Assembly: GCA_036170535.1 (NCBI GenBank)
Contig: JAVHPJ010000208.1
Location: 24,240-88,239 of the forward strand
Direction of reading: 5' to 3'
Source of the DNA: SSF53 sp036170535
GTDB lineage: Bacteria; Spirochaetota; Leptospiria; Leptospirales; Leptonemataceae
Length of the DNA stretch: 64,000 bases
In this document: positions 27,399-36,285 of the stretch, piece after piece
How the letters are laid out: each line of letters begins with the position of its first letter
Numbering within the stretch: the first letter of the stretch is position 1
Translations under genes and position numbers: made by a program
Notes under the pieces: generated by a model
Told to the model about the DNA's origin: nothing
Seen by the model: only the letters and a program-made list of their open reading frames with translations
Database searches by the model: none

Positions 27399-28772
27399 CT
27401 ACGCCGCGCCCGAGCGACCGGCGGGAAATTCGCGGTCCTTTCCGTTTTCCCAGAAGCTGAAACAGATCCGCCGCACGCTCCCGCCGTCCGCCCCGAGGAT
27501 CAAGGGGAGTCGCTTGCGCACGGGCCCGGGCACGCCCGCCTGCTGCAGCAGGTCGGAAACGAGCGCCGAACCGCCGCCAGCCAACGCCCCGCGCAGACCC
27601 GGTCGGAATGCTGCGACGGATTCGCCGGGTTCCAGATTGTATTCGCGTTCGATGCCATTGTATCGGACGCACACCCCGGGCGACCGCCCCGTCGAGGGCG
27701 CGGTCTCAGGCGGCGCAAGTGCGCGCGCGTCCGCGCGAAAGAGCCAGATCGGTCCGCGCGCATCCGACCAGAGGCGCCACTCCGGGCGTTCGTAGCGCAA
27801 GCAAGCCTGGCCCGACCCGGCGATGCGCCGATCCAATTCCGCCAGGGTGCGTTGATCGGTCGGCGCGAGCCCCAGGCGCCGCAGGCCTGCGTCCAGGCTG
27901 CGTTTGAGATCTTCGGCAACCACGCCGAACAACAGGCGGCGATCGATATAAAGGTGATCCAGCTTCCCCGCGCCGGGCGCTACAGGACCAGCGGCGCGCC
28001 CGGCCGCGCCCAGGCGCGCCAGGGCGGCCAGATCCAGGTCCGAGCGGCCGTGAAAGTTGCGCCAGAGTTTGACGGGATCCAGGCCCTCCCGCAATAGTTC
28101 CGACGCCGGGCCGGCGCGCAGACGATTGCGCAAATACACGTCGTTTTGATTGCTCGGATCTTCGACAAAATCCTGCCCGCCGGCGGCCAATAGAGCGCGG
28201 ATCGTCGCGGAATCCAAAAAGACCAGCGGGCGCAGCGTCCACACGCGCTCCACCTGACCGAACACCGGCAGCGTCGCAAGCGCGGCTTCACCGCCGCCGC
28301 GAATCAGATGAATCAGTATGCTCTCCAGGTAGTCGTTGGCATGATGGGCCGTGGCCGCGCAGGCCGCAGTAAACGGCGCAAGCAGTCGCGCGAGCGCACG
28401 ATAGCGCAGACGGCGCCCCGCCGCTTCCACGCCAAGTCCAGTGCGTCGAGCGAAACGCGCCACGTCGGCTTTTTCATAATAGAATGGCAAATCCAGCGCG
28501 CGCGCCAGGTCGCCAGTGAACTCAAGATCGCGATTCGCGCTGTCGCGCAAACCGTGGTGCAGATGAAACACAAGCGGCGCGCGCTTCAGCGCTCCCGCCT
28601 GGAACGCAGCTGCGTATACGCGAAGGAGAAAAACGGAATCCGCGCCGCCGGAGACTGCGAGGGCGTACTGCACCTGCGGCGCAATACACCCGGCGGGCGC
28701 GCGCGCCAGATATTCGGCTAACCAATCCACGGCGAAAAACAATAGTTGCAAATGGCGGGGCCCATCCGTCAA
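27399..28772 (-). CDS. tilS: tRNA(Ile)-lysidine synthase
   Basis: Modifies C34 of the AUA-reading tRNA(Ile) to lysidine using ATP and lysine. The PP-loop YALAVSGGADSVFLL is near residue 38, HLHHGLRDSANRD near 70, and GVEAAGRRLRYRAL near 115 with AATAHHANDYLESILIHLIRGGG after it. Total 457 residues with a C-terminal substrate-binding region, full length. The start is probably TTG at 28772; the nearest downstream alternative is a GTG at codon 15. It lies back to back with the DUF2147 gene. Confidence 0.92.
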   Translation of the reverse strand: MTDGPRHLQLLFFAVDWLAEYLARAPAGCIAPQVQYALAVSGGADSVFLLRVYAAAFQAGALKRAPLVFHLHHGLRDSANRDLEFTGDLARALDLPFYYEKADVARFARRTGLGVEAAGRRLRYRALARLLAPFTAACAATAHHANDYLESILIHLIRGGGEAALATLPVFGQVERVWTLRPLVFLDSATIRALLAAGGQDFVEDPSNQNDVYLRNRLRAGPASELLREGLDPVKLWRNFHGRSDLDLAALARLGAAGRAAGPVAPGAGKLDHLYIDRRLLFGVVAEDLKRSLDAGLRRLGLAPTDQRTLAELDRRIAGSGQACLRYERPEWRLWSDARGPIWLFRADARALAPPETAPSTGRSPGVCVRYNGIEREYNLEPGESVAAFRPGLRGALAGGGSALVSDLLQQAGVPGPVRKRLPLILGADGGSVRRICFSFWENGKDREFPAGRSGAA

Positions 28773-28781
28773 CTCACGCCC

Positions 28782-29264
28782 ATGTCAACTCGGCGAGGAA
28801 TGCACTGGGTCGGAGTCCTGCTGGTCGGCGTCGGGCTCGGAGCTGGCCGGCTGGATGCCGCCAGCGCCGATGATATCCTGGGCGAGTGGACCACCCAGGA
28901 AGGGAAAGCCCGCGTGTTGATTTATCGCTGCGAACGCGATCAGTACTGCGGCAAGGTCGTCTGGTTGCGCGAGGCGACGTACGGCGCGGAGGATCCCGAA
29001 GCCGGTCAGCCGATCCGGGATCGCTGGAATCCCGATCCGGAAAAACGAGCGCGATCCCTGCAGGGACTCAACGTTCTGCTGGGATTTCGCTTCGACGGGC
29101 GTCGCTGGGATTCCGGCCGCATCTACAATCCCGAAGAGGGTCGCACCTACAGCTGCGTGCTTGAACTGGAAGGCCCCGCACGCCTGAAAGTGCGCGGCTA
29201 TGTCGGCGTAACCATGCTCGGCCGCACCGTGCACTGGACGCGCGCCGCAAGTCCGGCCCGATGA
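28782..29264 (+). CDS. DUF2147 secreted protein, copy 1
   Basis: A 160-residue exported protein with a signal peptide (MSTRRGMHWVGVLLVGVGLG) and one DUF2147 domain: DDILGEWTTQEGKARVLIYRC, QYCGKVVWL and GRIYNPEEGRTYSC. The domain is a small beta-barrel like fatty-acid-binding folds, with no known activity. Paralogous to the next gene, sharing the layout and the ending GRTVHWTR. Start at 28782 gives the best signal peptide; ATG at 28752 is also in frame. Begins nine bases from the divergent tilS start. Confidence 0.83.
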   Translation: MSTRRGMHWVGVLLVGVGLGAGRLDAASADDILGEWTTQEGKARVLIYRCERDQYCGKVVWLREATYGAEDPEAGQPIRDRWNPDPEKRARSLQGLNVLLGFRFDGRRWDSGRIYNPEEGRTYSCVLELEGPARLKVRGYVGVTMLGRTVHWTRAASPAR

Positions 29265-29408
29265 GGCGCTGCGCAAAAAAATAGCGCAATGCACCGCACG
29301 ATAAAAAATCGCGCTAAAAAACTCAAACAATAGTTGCCTGGGCCCCGGTCAAAATAGTAGTTAGATAAAAATTTCGCATCCCTCTGAGAGAAGAAGAAGG
29401 AGTCTGGA

Positions 29409-29867
29409 ATGAAAAAATTAGCAATTGTTTCCGCAATGGCGCTTGGATTGATGCTGCTTGCAGCGCCGGCCCACGCTCAGAACGCCGACGCGATCGCCGG
29501 CAACTGGACCACCCAGGGCGGCAACTCGGTCATCAGCATTTTCAAATGCGGCGAAAAGTATTGCGGTCGCATCATCTCGCTGAAAGAACCGAACTATCCG
29601 GCAAACGACGCAGAGGCGGGTAAACCGAAGCGTGACCGTAACAACCCGGACCCGAACAAACAAAACCGTCCCATTATCGGACTGAATCTGGTGTGGGGCT
29701 TCTCCCACGGCGGCGGCAACGAGTGGACGGGCGGCAACATCTACGATCCGGAAAGCGGCAAGACTTACTATTGCACGCTGACGCTTGAGTCGAACAATCG
29801 ACTCAAGGTGCGCGGCTCCCTGGACCGTTGGGGGCTGGCGGGACGCACGGTGCACTGGACGCGCTGA
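29409..29867 (+). CDS. DUF2147 secreted protein, copy 2
   Basis: A 152-residue exported protein with a signal peptide ending APAHAQ and a DUF2147 domain (AIAGNWTTQGGNSVISIFKC, KYCGRIISLKEP, GGNIYDPESGKTYYCTL). AAGGAG lies seven bases before the ATG. Tandem paralogue of the gene upstream; the 144-base AT-rich gap between them suggests its own promoter, and a terminator follows, so it is a monocistronic unit. Codon choice here is less GC-biased than neighbours, hinting at high expression. Confidence 0.87.
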   Translation: MKKLAIVSAMALGLMLLAAPAHAQNADAIAGNWTTQGGNSVISIFKCGEKYCGRIISLKEPNYPANDAEAGKPKRDRNNPDPNKQNRPIIGLNLVWGFSHGGGNEWTGGNIYDPESGKTYYCTLTLESNNRLKVRGSLDRWGLAGRTVHWTR

Positions 29868-29910
29868 CCGCTCACGCGACGCGCGCATCATCAGGCGCAC
29901 TTGCTCTGAA

Positions 29911-29937
29911 GCCCCCGGCCCTCCGGGGGCTTTTTTG
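29911..29937 (+). terminator. Rho-independent terminator after DUF2147 copy 2
   Basis: GCCCCCGG, a short loop, TCCGGGGGC and six T residues form a textbook terminator 43 bases after the stop. Confidence 0.92.
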
Positions 29938-29989
29938 TTTAAGAAGCCGCCGCCCGGGCCGACGAATTTAAGAGAGGCGTCTGCGAAAC

Positions 29990-30445
29990 GTGAACCGCTC
30001 AAGCTCAAACCGCCGACTGCCTCCCCGCTACGCGGCGCCGCGGCGGCGAGCGGCGCTCTTGCGACTCGCCCTGGCCGCCGGGCTTGCGTGCGCCTTCGCC
30101 GTGCAAAGCCGGGCGGAACCGACCGGGAAAGCGGACCTGGACGGCGCCGTTTATCTCGCCCCGGCGCATCCCGACTACTTCCCGGTCGCGCTGCGGGTGC
30201 GTCTCGAAGTGCGCGACAATCGCCTGTATGGCCTCGCGCGGCCGGCGCATCGGCCCGGCGCGCCGGAACGGCAAATTCTCGCAGATTTTGTCGAAGAACG
30301 CGGGGAGTTCGTGCTGGGTCGGCTCTACGCGAGCGCCCGGGAGCGCCAGTTCCGTGCGCGCATCTGGCAGCGCGACGAACGTTTGCTGGTGCGGGTCTAC
30401 GACGACTACAACTATCGCACCCTTGAGTTCCAACCCGCGCCCTGA
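29990..30445 (+). CDS. Secreted protein of unknown function
   Basis: A 151-residue protein beginning at a GTG with a basic n-region and hydrophobic stretch (LLRLALAAGLACAFAVQSRA) that reads as a signal peptide. The remainder contains beta-strand-like segments (VALRVRLEVRDNRLYGLARP, RQFRARIWQRDERLLVRVYDD). No family recognised. An overlapping frame is open too, but this one has the export signal. Faintly DUF2147-like in length and position. Confidence 0.6.
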   Translation: MNRSSSNRRLPPRYAAPRRRAALLRLALAAGLACAFAVQSRAEPTGKADLDGAVYLAPAHPDYFPVALRVRLEVRDNRLYGLARPAHRPGAPERQILADFVEERGEFVLGRLYASARERQFRARIWQRDERLLVRVYDDYNYRTLEFQPAP

Positions 30446-30497
30446 GGGATTCGGTTTTTTCTTTGCTCGCGGCGTACGCTTCGCCAGAGTTGCTCTC

Positions 30498-30779
30498 ATG
30501 TCCGCGCTCCGGCGATTGGCCGCACTCATACGAGAAGACTTCCTGTGTCTGTGGCCGGGCGGCGGGGCCCCCCTCAATCGCGAGGCGCTGCTGCGCCTGT
30601 TGCTGTATGTGTGTTTCCTGACTCTGGTTGTCCGCCTGGCGTGGCCCCTCGCCGACTCCGGCTGGAACCGCTCCGGGCCGGCGGCGCCGCTCCCCCGCGC
30701 GCCGCAAGACCAGCGTGCGCCCGTTGACCGCGCTCCGGCGGAGCCGGACGTTCAAATCGAAGATCCGGTTAACATCTGA
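30498..30779 (+). CDS. Small single-pass membrane protein
   Basis: A 93-residue protein: a cytoplasmic basic N-terminus, one membrane helix (LLRLLLYVCFLTLVVRLAWPL, residues about 35-55) and a Pro/Asp/Glu-rich tail. No known family. It lies between the secreted protein and manA on the same strand with gaps of 52 and 20 bases. Real gene status rests on the TM segment and packing. Confidence 0.55.
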   Translation: MSALRRLAALIREDFLCLWPGGGAPLNREALLRLLLYVCFLTLVVRLAWPLADSGWNRSGPAAPLPRAPQDQRAPVDRAPAEPDVQIEDPVNI

Positions 30780-30799
30780 GTTCTCAAGCGAGCCCGTCC

Positions 30800-32089
30800 G
30801 TGCGCCACGATTTGAAGCATTTCCACTTCTATGAACTCGAGTGCGAAACCATGGCCTACGATTGGGGCCGCTCCGGACCCGAGGCCCTCCTCCACCAACT
30901 GGCCGTCGCGCGCGGCGCAGCGAGCAAAGCGGAGACCCCGGCCGCGGAACTGTGGATGGGCGCGCACCCCAAAGCGCCCGCGCGGCTGCCGCAGCGCCAG
31001 GCGCGCTCCCTGGCCGACCTCATCGCCGAAGATCCGGTGCATTTTCTGGGGCCCGAACTGAGCCAGCGCGGCGTCACCTCGCTGCCATTTTTGTTCAAGG
31101 TGCTGGACGCCGCCGAGCCGCTTTCCATTCAAGCGCATCCGGACAAGGCGCTGGCGGAACTGCTGCACGCACGCGATCCCGCGAACTACCCCGACGACAA
31201 TCACAAGCCCGAACTCGCCATCTGCCTGAATGGCATGACGGCGCTCTGCGGATTTCGGCCGGTGCGCGAAATTGAGGAGTTTTTGCGCACACGGCCCGAG
31301 CTGCGAGGGCTTACGTCCGCCAGCGGAGCGATTTACGAAGGCGACCGGGCGTATCGCGCCGGCGGCGAGGACGGCAGTCCGGCGGCGCGCGCCTGGATCA
31401 AAGAACGCTATGGCCGGCTGATGCGTTCCAGTCCGCACGAGATTCAGGAGGCAGTACGCTCCCTGCGCTTGCGAGTGGAGACGCTCTGGGAAGAAAGCGA
31501 ACTGCCGGAAGCGGAACGTTTGTTTTTGCGACTGGTCCGACGCTTTGGCGAACGCGATCCGGGGCTATTCTGCGTCTACTTTCTCAACTATATCGAACTG
31601 GCGCCGGGCGAAGCCTTATTTCTTGGACCCAACGAGCCGCACGCGTATCTGAGCGGCGCGATTCTCGAATGTATGGCGGCCTCGGATAACGTGGTCCGCG
31701 CCGGGCTGACGACCAAGTTCGTCGATGTCGAAACCCTGGTGGAAATGTTGCACTACGGTTCGGGCCGCCCGCGCAGCCTGCATCCTGAACCGATCGCACA
31801 GGGCGTGTCGCGCTATCGCACGCCGGCCCGGGAGTTTGAGGTGCGCCGCCTGGACCTGAGCCAGCCCCTGCGCCTGGCGGGCGTTTCGCGCCCTGCAATA
31901 TTGATCGGACTGGATGACGGCTTTCGCCTGGAGGCGGCCGACGCGGACGCGGTGCTCGACGGCGCGGATGTGCCGCGCGGCGCGCCCGTCTTGTTGCCCG
32001 GCGATCTCGCCAGCCGCGGACTGGAAGTGCGCTTGAGCGCCCGCCAGCCCCATACGCTCTACCTGGCGACGATCTCCCCCGAGTTCTGA
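30800..32089 (+). CDS. manA: Mannose-6-phosphate isomerase (type I)
   Basis: Interconverts fructose-6-phosphate and mannose-6-phosphate with zinc, feeding GDP-mannose or mannose use. The 429-residue protein has the cupin-type zinc ligands in SIQAHPDKALAE (about 108) and DDNHKPELAI (about 130), and the signature FLGPNEPHAYLSG (about 274). Start is GTG at 30800, chosen because HFYELECETMAYDWG matches the family N-terminus, leaving too little if the ATG at 30851 were used. Confidence 0.92.
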   Translation: MRHDLKHFHFYELECETMAYDWGRSGPEALLHQLAVARGAASKAETPAAELWMGAHPKAPARLPQRQARSLADLIAEDPVHFLGPELSQRGVTSLPFLFKVLDAAEPLSIQAHPDKALAELLHARDPANYPDDNHKPELAICLNGMTALCGFRPVREIEEFLRTRPELRGLTSASGAIYEGDRAYRAGGEDGSPAARAWIKERYGRLMRSSPHEIQEAVRSLRLRVETLWEESELPEAERLFLRLVRRFGERDPGLFCVYFLNYIELAPGEALFLGPNEPHAYLSGAILECMAASDNVVRAGLTTKFVDVETLVEMLHYGSGRPRSLHPEPIAQGVSRYRTPAREFEVRRLDLSQPLRLAGVSRPAILIGLDDGFRLEAADADAVLDGADVPRGAPVLLPGDLASRGLEVRLSARQPHTLYLATISPEF

Positions 32090-32113
32090 AAAAGCTTGAA
32101 ACTCTCCGGCCCC

Positions 32114-32130
32114 GCTGACACCGTGTCAGC
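32114..32130. promoter_or_regulatory. 17-bp palindrome upstream of the fatty-acid hydroxylase
   Basis: GCTGACACCGTGTCAGC is a perfect palindrome about a central C, 25 bases after manA and 38 before the hydroxylase start. Its 13-base core is repeated exactly upstream of the GDSL esterase at 51422-51434, which suggests one regulator for both genes. Confidence 0.6.
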
Positions 32131-32167
32131 AAAAAAGAACGGCCGCAGGCCGTCGGGAAGGCGTTTC

Positions 32168-33439
32168 GTGGACGAGACTCAGGTGCCAAACTACATCCTC
32201 TTTGCCATACCGGTCTTTTTCCTGCTGATCGGCATTGAGCTGCTCTATGCGAAGCTCACGGGCAAAGACTACTACCGTCTGAACGATTCGGTCAACGATT
32301 TGAGCCTGGGCTCGATCCAGCAGCTGGTCATGCTGACCCTGCGCGCCAGCGTCCTGACGGGCTACTTCGCACTCTATGGCTGGATCTGGCAGAACTATCG
32401 ATTCTTCAGCTTCGAACTCGACAGCATCCTCGGCTGGGTAGTCGGTTTCTTGTTGGTGGACCTGCAATACTACTGGTTTCACCGCAAGAGTCACGAGGTG
32501 GCGCTGATCTGGGGCTCCCACGAACCCCATCATTCCAGCGAAGAATATAACCTCGCGGTCGCCCTGCGTCAGGGCGCCCTGCAACCGGTCCTCAGCTGGC
32601 CCTTTTACCTGCCGATCGCCCTGCTCGGCATCCACCCGATCGTGTTTTTTACCTGCAGCCAGTTTAACACGATCTATCAGTTCTGGATTCACACGCGCGC
32701 GATCGGCCGCCTGGGTTTTCTCGAATGGTTCATGAACACGCCGTCCCATCATCGCGTACATCATGGCGTAAATCCCAAATATATTGATAAGAACTACGCA
32801 GGCGTCTTTATCATCTGGGATCGGATGTTCGGCACCTTTCAAAAGGAAGAGGAAGAACCGGTCTACGGTACGGTGGAGCCGCTCGGCACCTGGAATCCGA
32901 TCCGCGCGAATTATCGCTACTGGGCGAAGGTCTTCTCGCTGGCCCGCCGCGCGCCGCGCTTTATCGACAAGATCCAGATCTGGTTTCGCTCGCCCGAGTG
33001 GCTGCCGGAAGGCCTGGGTCCCCAACGCCCGATACCCGAAATCACCCGCAACGAACAGGTGCGTTACAACCCGCCGCTGGCCCGCGGCCTGGGTTGGTAC
33101 ATCTTTGGCCAGTTTGTCATCGTCATTGCGATCAGCGTCAGTGCGCTCATGCTCGGCCCGGCGATCATTACGCCCACGGGACTCTTCCTTTCCGCACTCG
33201 GCCTGCTCGGCTTTGTTGTGCTCGGCGGACTTATGGAGCGGAAGGCCTGGGCGCAGCGCCTGGAACCGATCCGACTGGCAGCCACCATCGCGTTGGGCGC
33301 CTGGGTCTTTGCCGCACGCGGACTCGTCTTCGAGGCGGCGCTCCCGCTTACGGTTCTCGGACTGGCGGCGCTGGTCTGGTTTTTCCGGCAGCCGCTGGCG
33401 CCGGCGACGGCCGCACCTGCGACCGCGCGCGCCGCTTGA
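32168..33439 (+). CDS. Sterol desaturase / fatty acid hydroxylase family protein
   Basis: A 423-residue membrane di-iron oxygenase. The histidine clusters WFHRKSHE, SHEPHHSSEEYN and HHRVHHGVNPKYIDKNY are all present (about residues 105-220), like alkylglycerol monooxygenase-type members. Four or more helices surround them and a second membrane block of three or four helices follows residue 310. It would hydroxylate or desaturate a lipid, sterol or hopanoid. GTG at 32168, with GGGAAGG upstream, is preferred; a TTG at 32096 is possible but would overlap the palindrome. Confidence 0.87.
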   Translation: MDETQVPNYILFAIPVFFLLIGIELLYAKLTGKDYYRLNDSVNDLSLGSIQQLVMLTLRASVLTGYFALYGWIWQNYRFFSFELDSILGWVVGFLLVDLQYYWFHRKSHEVALIWGSHEPHHSSEEYNLAVALRQGALQPVLSWPFYLPIALLGIHPIVFFTCSQFNTIYQFWIHTRAIGRLGFLEWFMNTPSHHRVHHGVNPKYIDKNYAGVFIIWDRMFGTFQKEEEEPVYGTVEPLGTWNPIRANYRYWAKVFSLARRAPRFIDKIQIWFRSPEWLPEGLGPQRPIPEITRNEQVRYNPPLARGLGWYIFGQFVIVIAISVSALMLGPAIITPTGLFLSALGLLGFVVLGGLMERKAWAQRLEPIRLAATIALGAWVFAARGLVFEAALPLTVLGLAALVWFFRQPLAPATAAPATARAA

Positions 33440-33642
33440 GTCAGGGGCGCCGGCGACCGGAGCACACTCCGGCCGTCCGGCGCCGCGCGGGCCCCTCTCC
33501 CCCGGGTCAAATTTCGTTTGACAAAACCGCCCCGAATTGCCATCTCCGGAGGCAGGCATGTGACATAATCCGACCGATGGGCGCATTGCGACTCGGCAGC
33601 GGAGAACCGACCGGGGCATGCCCCCCGGCAAAAACGAGGTAA

Positions 33643-34785
33643 ATGGTGGCGAGTCCGGGTCTTTACTTGAACGAGAAAAAAACCAGACCGATCGAAGCGC
33701 ATCGGCCGGCGTTGAGCAAGCAGGAACTGGAATCGGTCCTCAACTGCCTCATCGAAGATCGCCTGGGACAGGGCGATGTAACTCGCCGATTTGAGCGCAG
33801 CTTTGCTAACGCTTTTGGCTACAAGCACGCCCTTGCGCTGAATTCTCTGGCAAGCGCCTACCATCTCGCATTTCTCGCCCTCGATATCCAGGCGGACGAC
33901 GTCGTACTGATGAGCGCGCTCGCGCCCGTGCAGGCCCATGACGGCGTGCGCTACGCAGGCGGCCGCGTCGCGCTCATCGACGTCGCGCGCAGCTCCTTTT
34001 TTCCGGACGCCGAAAAGCTGTTGGCGCGCGCCGATGAACTCGTCGCCGAAAGCGCTCCGGTCGCCGACGCAGCGGCCGAACCGCGCAAACGCCAGATCTA
34101 TTTTGTGCTCGATCACGCCTTTGGCGCAGCCTCCAACGCGCCGGTCGCGGCGCTCCAGGCGCGCGGCGTACGCATAGTGGAAGACTTCACCGGCCTCGTG
34201 GGTTCCGACCAGAACGGCGAGTATTTCGGCAAGAGCGGCGAGATCTCCGTGTGCGGGATGAGCGAATACGATCTGCTCACCGTTGGAAACGGCGCCATTG
34301 CGATTACTCAGGATCCGCGCCTCTACAAAAGAATGCACGCCCTGCGCTACGGCGCCAAACGCTCCGAAGGTTCCATCGCCTACGATTACCGGTTAGGCGA
34401 TTTTCAGGCGGCAATGGGCGTGGATCAACTGTCGCGCCTGGGCGTAACGCTGGCCCGCAGGAAAAAAATCGGTCAGAAGTATCTGGAGACTTTGCGCACC
34501 ACCAATCACGAAACCTACTTTCGCAGTCCTGGCGTGGACGCGTATTTGCGCTTTCCCGTAGTGGTGAACAAGAGTCACGACGAAGTGCTGCGCTACTTCG
34601 CAGCCCTGCAAATCGGCGTCGATCGCGCCGTCGACGCGCCGTTGCACCATTTGCTGGGCCTGCCCCGTCTGGAGTTTCCGAACTCGGAGCGCATCTATCA
34701 GAAATCCGTGGCGATCCCGCTGTATCCGCCGCTCACCGCGAACAACGTCGAGCGCATCGCTTCCTCGCTGCGCGGCCTGATCTGA
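33643..34785 (+). CDS. DegT/DnrJ/EryC1-family protein without the usual PLP lysine
   Basis: A 380-residue protein with the fold pattern of nucleotide-sugar aminotransferases: ALNSLASAYHLAFLALDIQ (about 65), VEDFTGLVGS (about 183) and YGAKRSEGSIAYDYRLGDFQAAMGVDQL (about 235). In the segment where the family has SxxxxK-NxTTGEGG, this protein reads CGMSEYDLLTVGNGAIAI, so the Schiff-base Lys appears to be Asp. It may bind PLP without transamination, act as a dehydratase-like variant, or be degenerate. Followed by a secreted protein 10 bases on. Confidence 0.8.
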   Translation: MVASPGLYLNEKKTRPIEAHRPALSKQELESVLNCLIEDRLGQGDVTRRFERSFANAFGYKHALALNSLASAYHLAFLALDIQADDVVLMSALAPVQAHDGVRYAGGRVALIDVARSSFFPDAEKLLARADELVAESAPVADAAAEPRKRQIYFVLDHAFGAASNAPVAALQARGVRIVEDFTGLVGSDQNGEYFGKSGEISVCGMSEYDLLTVGNGAIAITQDPRLYKRMHALRYGAKRSEGSIAYDYRLGDFQAAMGVDQLSRLGVTLARRKKIGQKYLETLRTTNHETYFRSPGVDAYLRFPVVVNKSHDEVLRYFAALQIGVDRAVDAPLHHLLGLPRLEFPNSERIYQKSVAIPLYPPLTANNVERIASSLRGLI

Positions 34786-34795
34786 GGAGGATCTG

Positions 34796-35605
34796 ATGAG
34801 CGGCGCAACACGACTGGTTATCGTCGCTCTCGTGTGTTTCGCGACGCAGGGCGCGGCGCTTTCCGCACAGGAAGCTGATGATCCGGTCGGCGGCTTCGAA
34901 GAAATACTCCGAAACGTAGCCCGTGCGGCGGAACTGCGCGCTGGCGTGGAACGCGAAGGCGCAGCGTCCAACCAGGGCGCGGAATTCCGCAATCGCGCAG
35001 CAGGCGCCGGGCGCGATACGCGCGGCGAACCGCGGCAGTTTTCGAACAACGCGCCCAGTTCCGGCGGCGACGGCGTTCCATCGGGCGCGCCCGCCGCTTC
35101 CCAGGGCGCTTCCCAGCCGCGCCCGGACTGGCCCGCGCGCACTCTGTCTCTCGCCGTCACTCTCGGCGACGGGCGCATTGTCCGCGGTCGTACGCGCATT
35201 CAGGCGCCGGATCGGCTGGCGCTGGTGCACACGGTCGAGGGCGTGCGCTACGAAAAGATCGTCGCGCTGACTGACATTCGCAGCATCGAGGTGAAACGCT
35301 GGCGCGGCCGCCAGGTGCGCGCCACGCGCGACGGCGCCGTATTCCAGTTTGATGTGGACCGCGTGGCGATTACTCTCGCGGACGGGGGCGTGCTCTTGCG
35401 CGACGGCCCGCTGCCGCCCTTTTTTCTGCAGTTTGACATTAACAATCAACACGGTCAGGTTCGTTTTTTCACATTCTGGCTCGATTTGCAAAAAGCCGAC
35501 GGGCGGTGGTACACCGGCATTGAGGGCCCGGCCACCGGCGAACGCGTGGTTGGCCATGCGGACGTAATTAAACGCATCAGCTTCGATCGCGAGTCAGCGA
35601 ATTAA
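34796..35605 (+). CDS. Secreted protein of unknown function
   Basis: A 269-residue exported protein with a signal peptide (LVIVALVCFATQGAALSAQ). Residues about 40-115 are Ala/Gly/Ser/Arg-rich and likely disordered. Residues about 118-265 are beta-rich, with LAVTLGDGRIVRGRTRI and FFLQFDINNQHGQVRFFTFWLDLQ. A GAGGAGG ribosome site overlaps the end of the DegT-like gene, so the two are coupled. No family was recognised. Confidence 0.7.
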   Translation: MSGATRLVIVALVCFATQGAALSAQEADDPVGGFEEILRNVARAAELRAGVEREGAASNQGAEFRNRAAGAGRDTRGEPRQFSNNAPSSGGDGVPSGAPAASQGASQPRPDWPARTLSLAVTLGDGRIVRGRTRIQAPDRLALVHTVEGVRYEKIVALTDIRSIEVKRWRGRQVRATRDGAVFQFDVDRVAITLADGGVLLRDGPLPPFFLQFDINNQHGQVRFFTFWLDLQKADGRWYTGIEGPATGERVVGHADVIKRISFDRESAN

Positions 35606-35649
35606 TTGAATTTACCGGAATTCCCGGGAGCTCAGTCTGACCGCGGCGC

Positions 35650-36285
35650 ATGAGAATTTTATGCATCCGTCACGGCCGACCGGCCATGCGTTACGCGGAT
35701 TCGCTCTGGCAGGTGCTGCGCGCCGGCCGACTTAACGAGCTGCTCGATCAGTACGACGAAACCGGTCTCTTGCGCATCTGGAACCGGCGGCGGGTAAAAA
35801 CGCGTATTACGGCGCCAGCGATTTCTTCCGATCTCAAGCGCGCCGTCGAAACCGCAGCGCTCTTCACCGGCGCGCCCGCTCAGGCGATTGAAACTTCGCC
35901 GCTTTTTCGCGAAACCCCGCTCGCCCGCTTTCGCGCCGAAAATCTGCGCCTGCCCTTAATTGCGCTGCTCGCGCTCGTCCGATTCGGCTGGTTTACGGGT
36001 TGGATGCAGTGCGGCGAAGGCCGCCGGGAAACGCTGGCGCGCGTGCGCCGCGCGGCGGATGAACTCGAACGCCGCGCACTGCGGGATCGCGAAATCGCGC
36101 TGTTTTCGCACGGTTTTTTTCTGTGGCTGCTGAGCCGCGAGCTCTGCGCCCGCGGCTGGGTTACGGAGAAACGCGGCCCCTTTCGATATCTCGAAACGGC
36201 GGAATTCCGACCGGCCGACCTTGCGCTTACAGAGCGACGCCTTCTTCAACAAACTCGCCCGAGCGGAGCTGACGGTACGTCTTGA
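35650..36285 (+). CDS. Histidine phosphatase family protein
   Basis: A 211-residue phosphoglycerate-mutase-like enzyme: catalytic loop LCIRHGRPAM at residue 4, SSDLKRAVETAALF (about 57) and ALFSHGFFLWLL (about 155) with the second catalytic His. Substrate unknown (phosphosugar, phosphoprotein or nucleotide). Same strand as the DegT-like gene, so possibly the same operon. The last 59 bases overlap the transglycosylase gene on the other strand. Confidence 0.85.
   Translation: MRILCIRHGRPAMRYADSLWQVLRAGRLNELLDQYDETGLLRIWNRRRVKTRITAPAISSDLKRAVETAALFTGAPAQAIETSPLFRETPLARFRAENLRLPLIALLALVRFGWFTGWMQCGEGRRETLARVRRAADELERRALRDREIALFSHGFFLWLLSRELCARGWVTEKRGPFRYLETAEFRPADLALTERRLLQQTRPSGADGTS

Noticed and set aside
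30084..30497. Upstream extension of the small membrane protein overlapping the secreted protein
   Set aside because: The extension is basic, Pro/Thr-rich and lies inside a gene with a signal peptide; the ATG at 30498 starts the plausible part.
33517..33570. TTGACA box as a strong promoter for the DegT-like gene
   Set aside because: No -10 lies at 16-18 bases; the only CATAAT is about 40 bases further on.
32126..33631. Long antisense frame across the fatty-acid hydroxylase
   Set aside because: Low-complexity charged sequence, no start signal or domain; shadow of the plus-strand gene.
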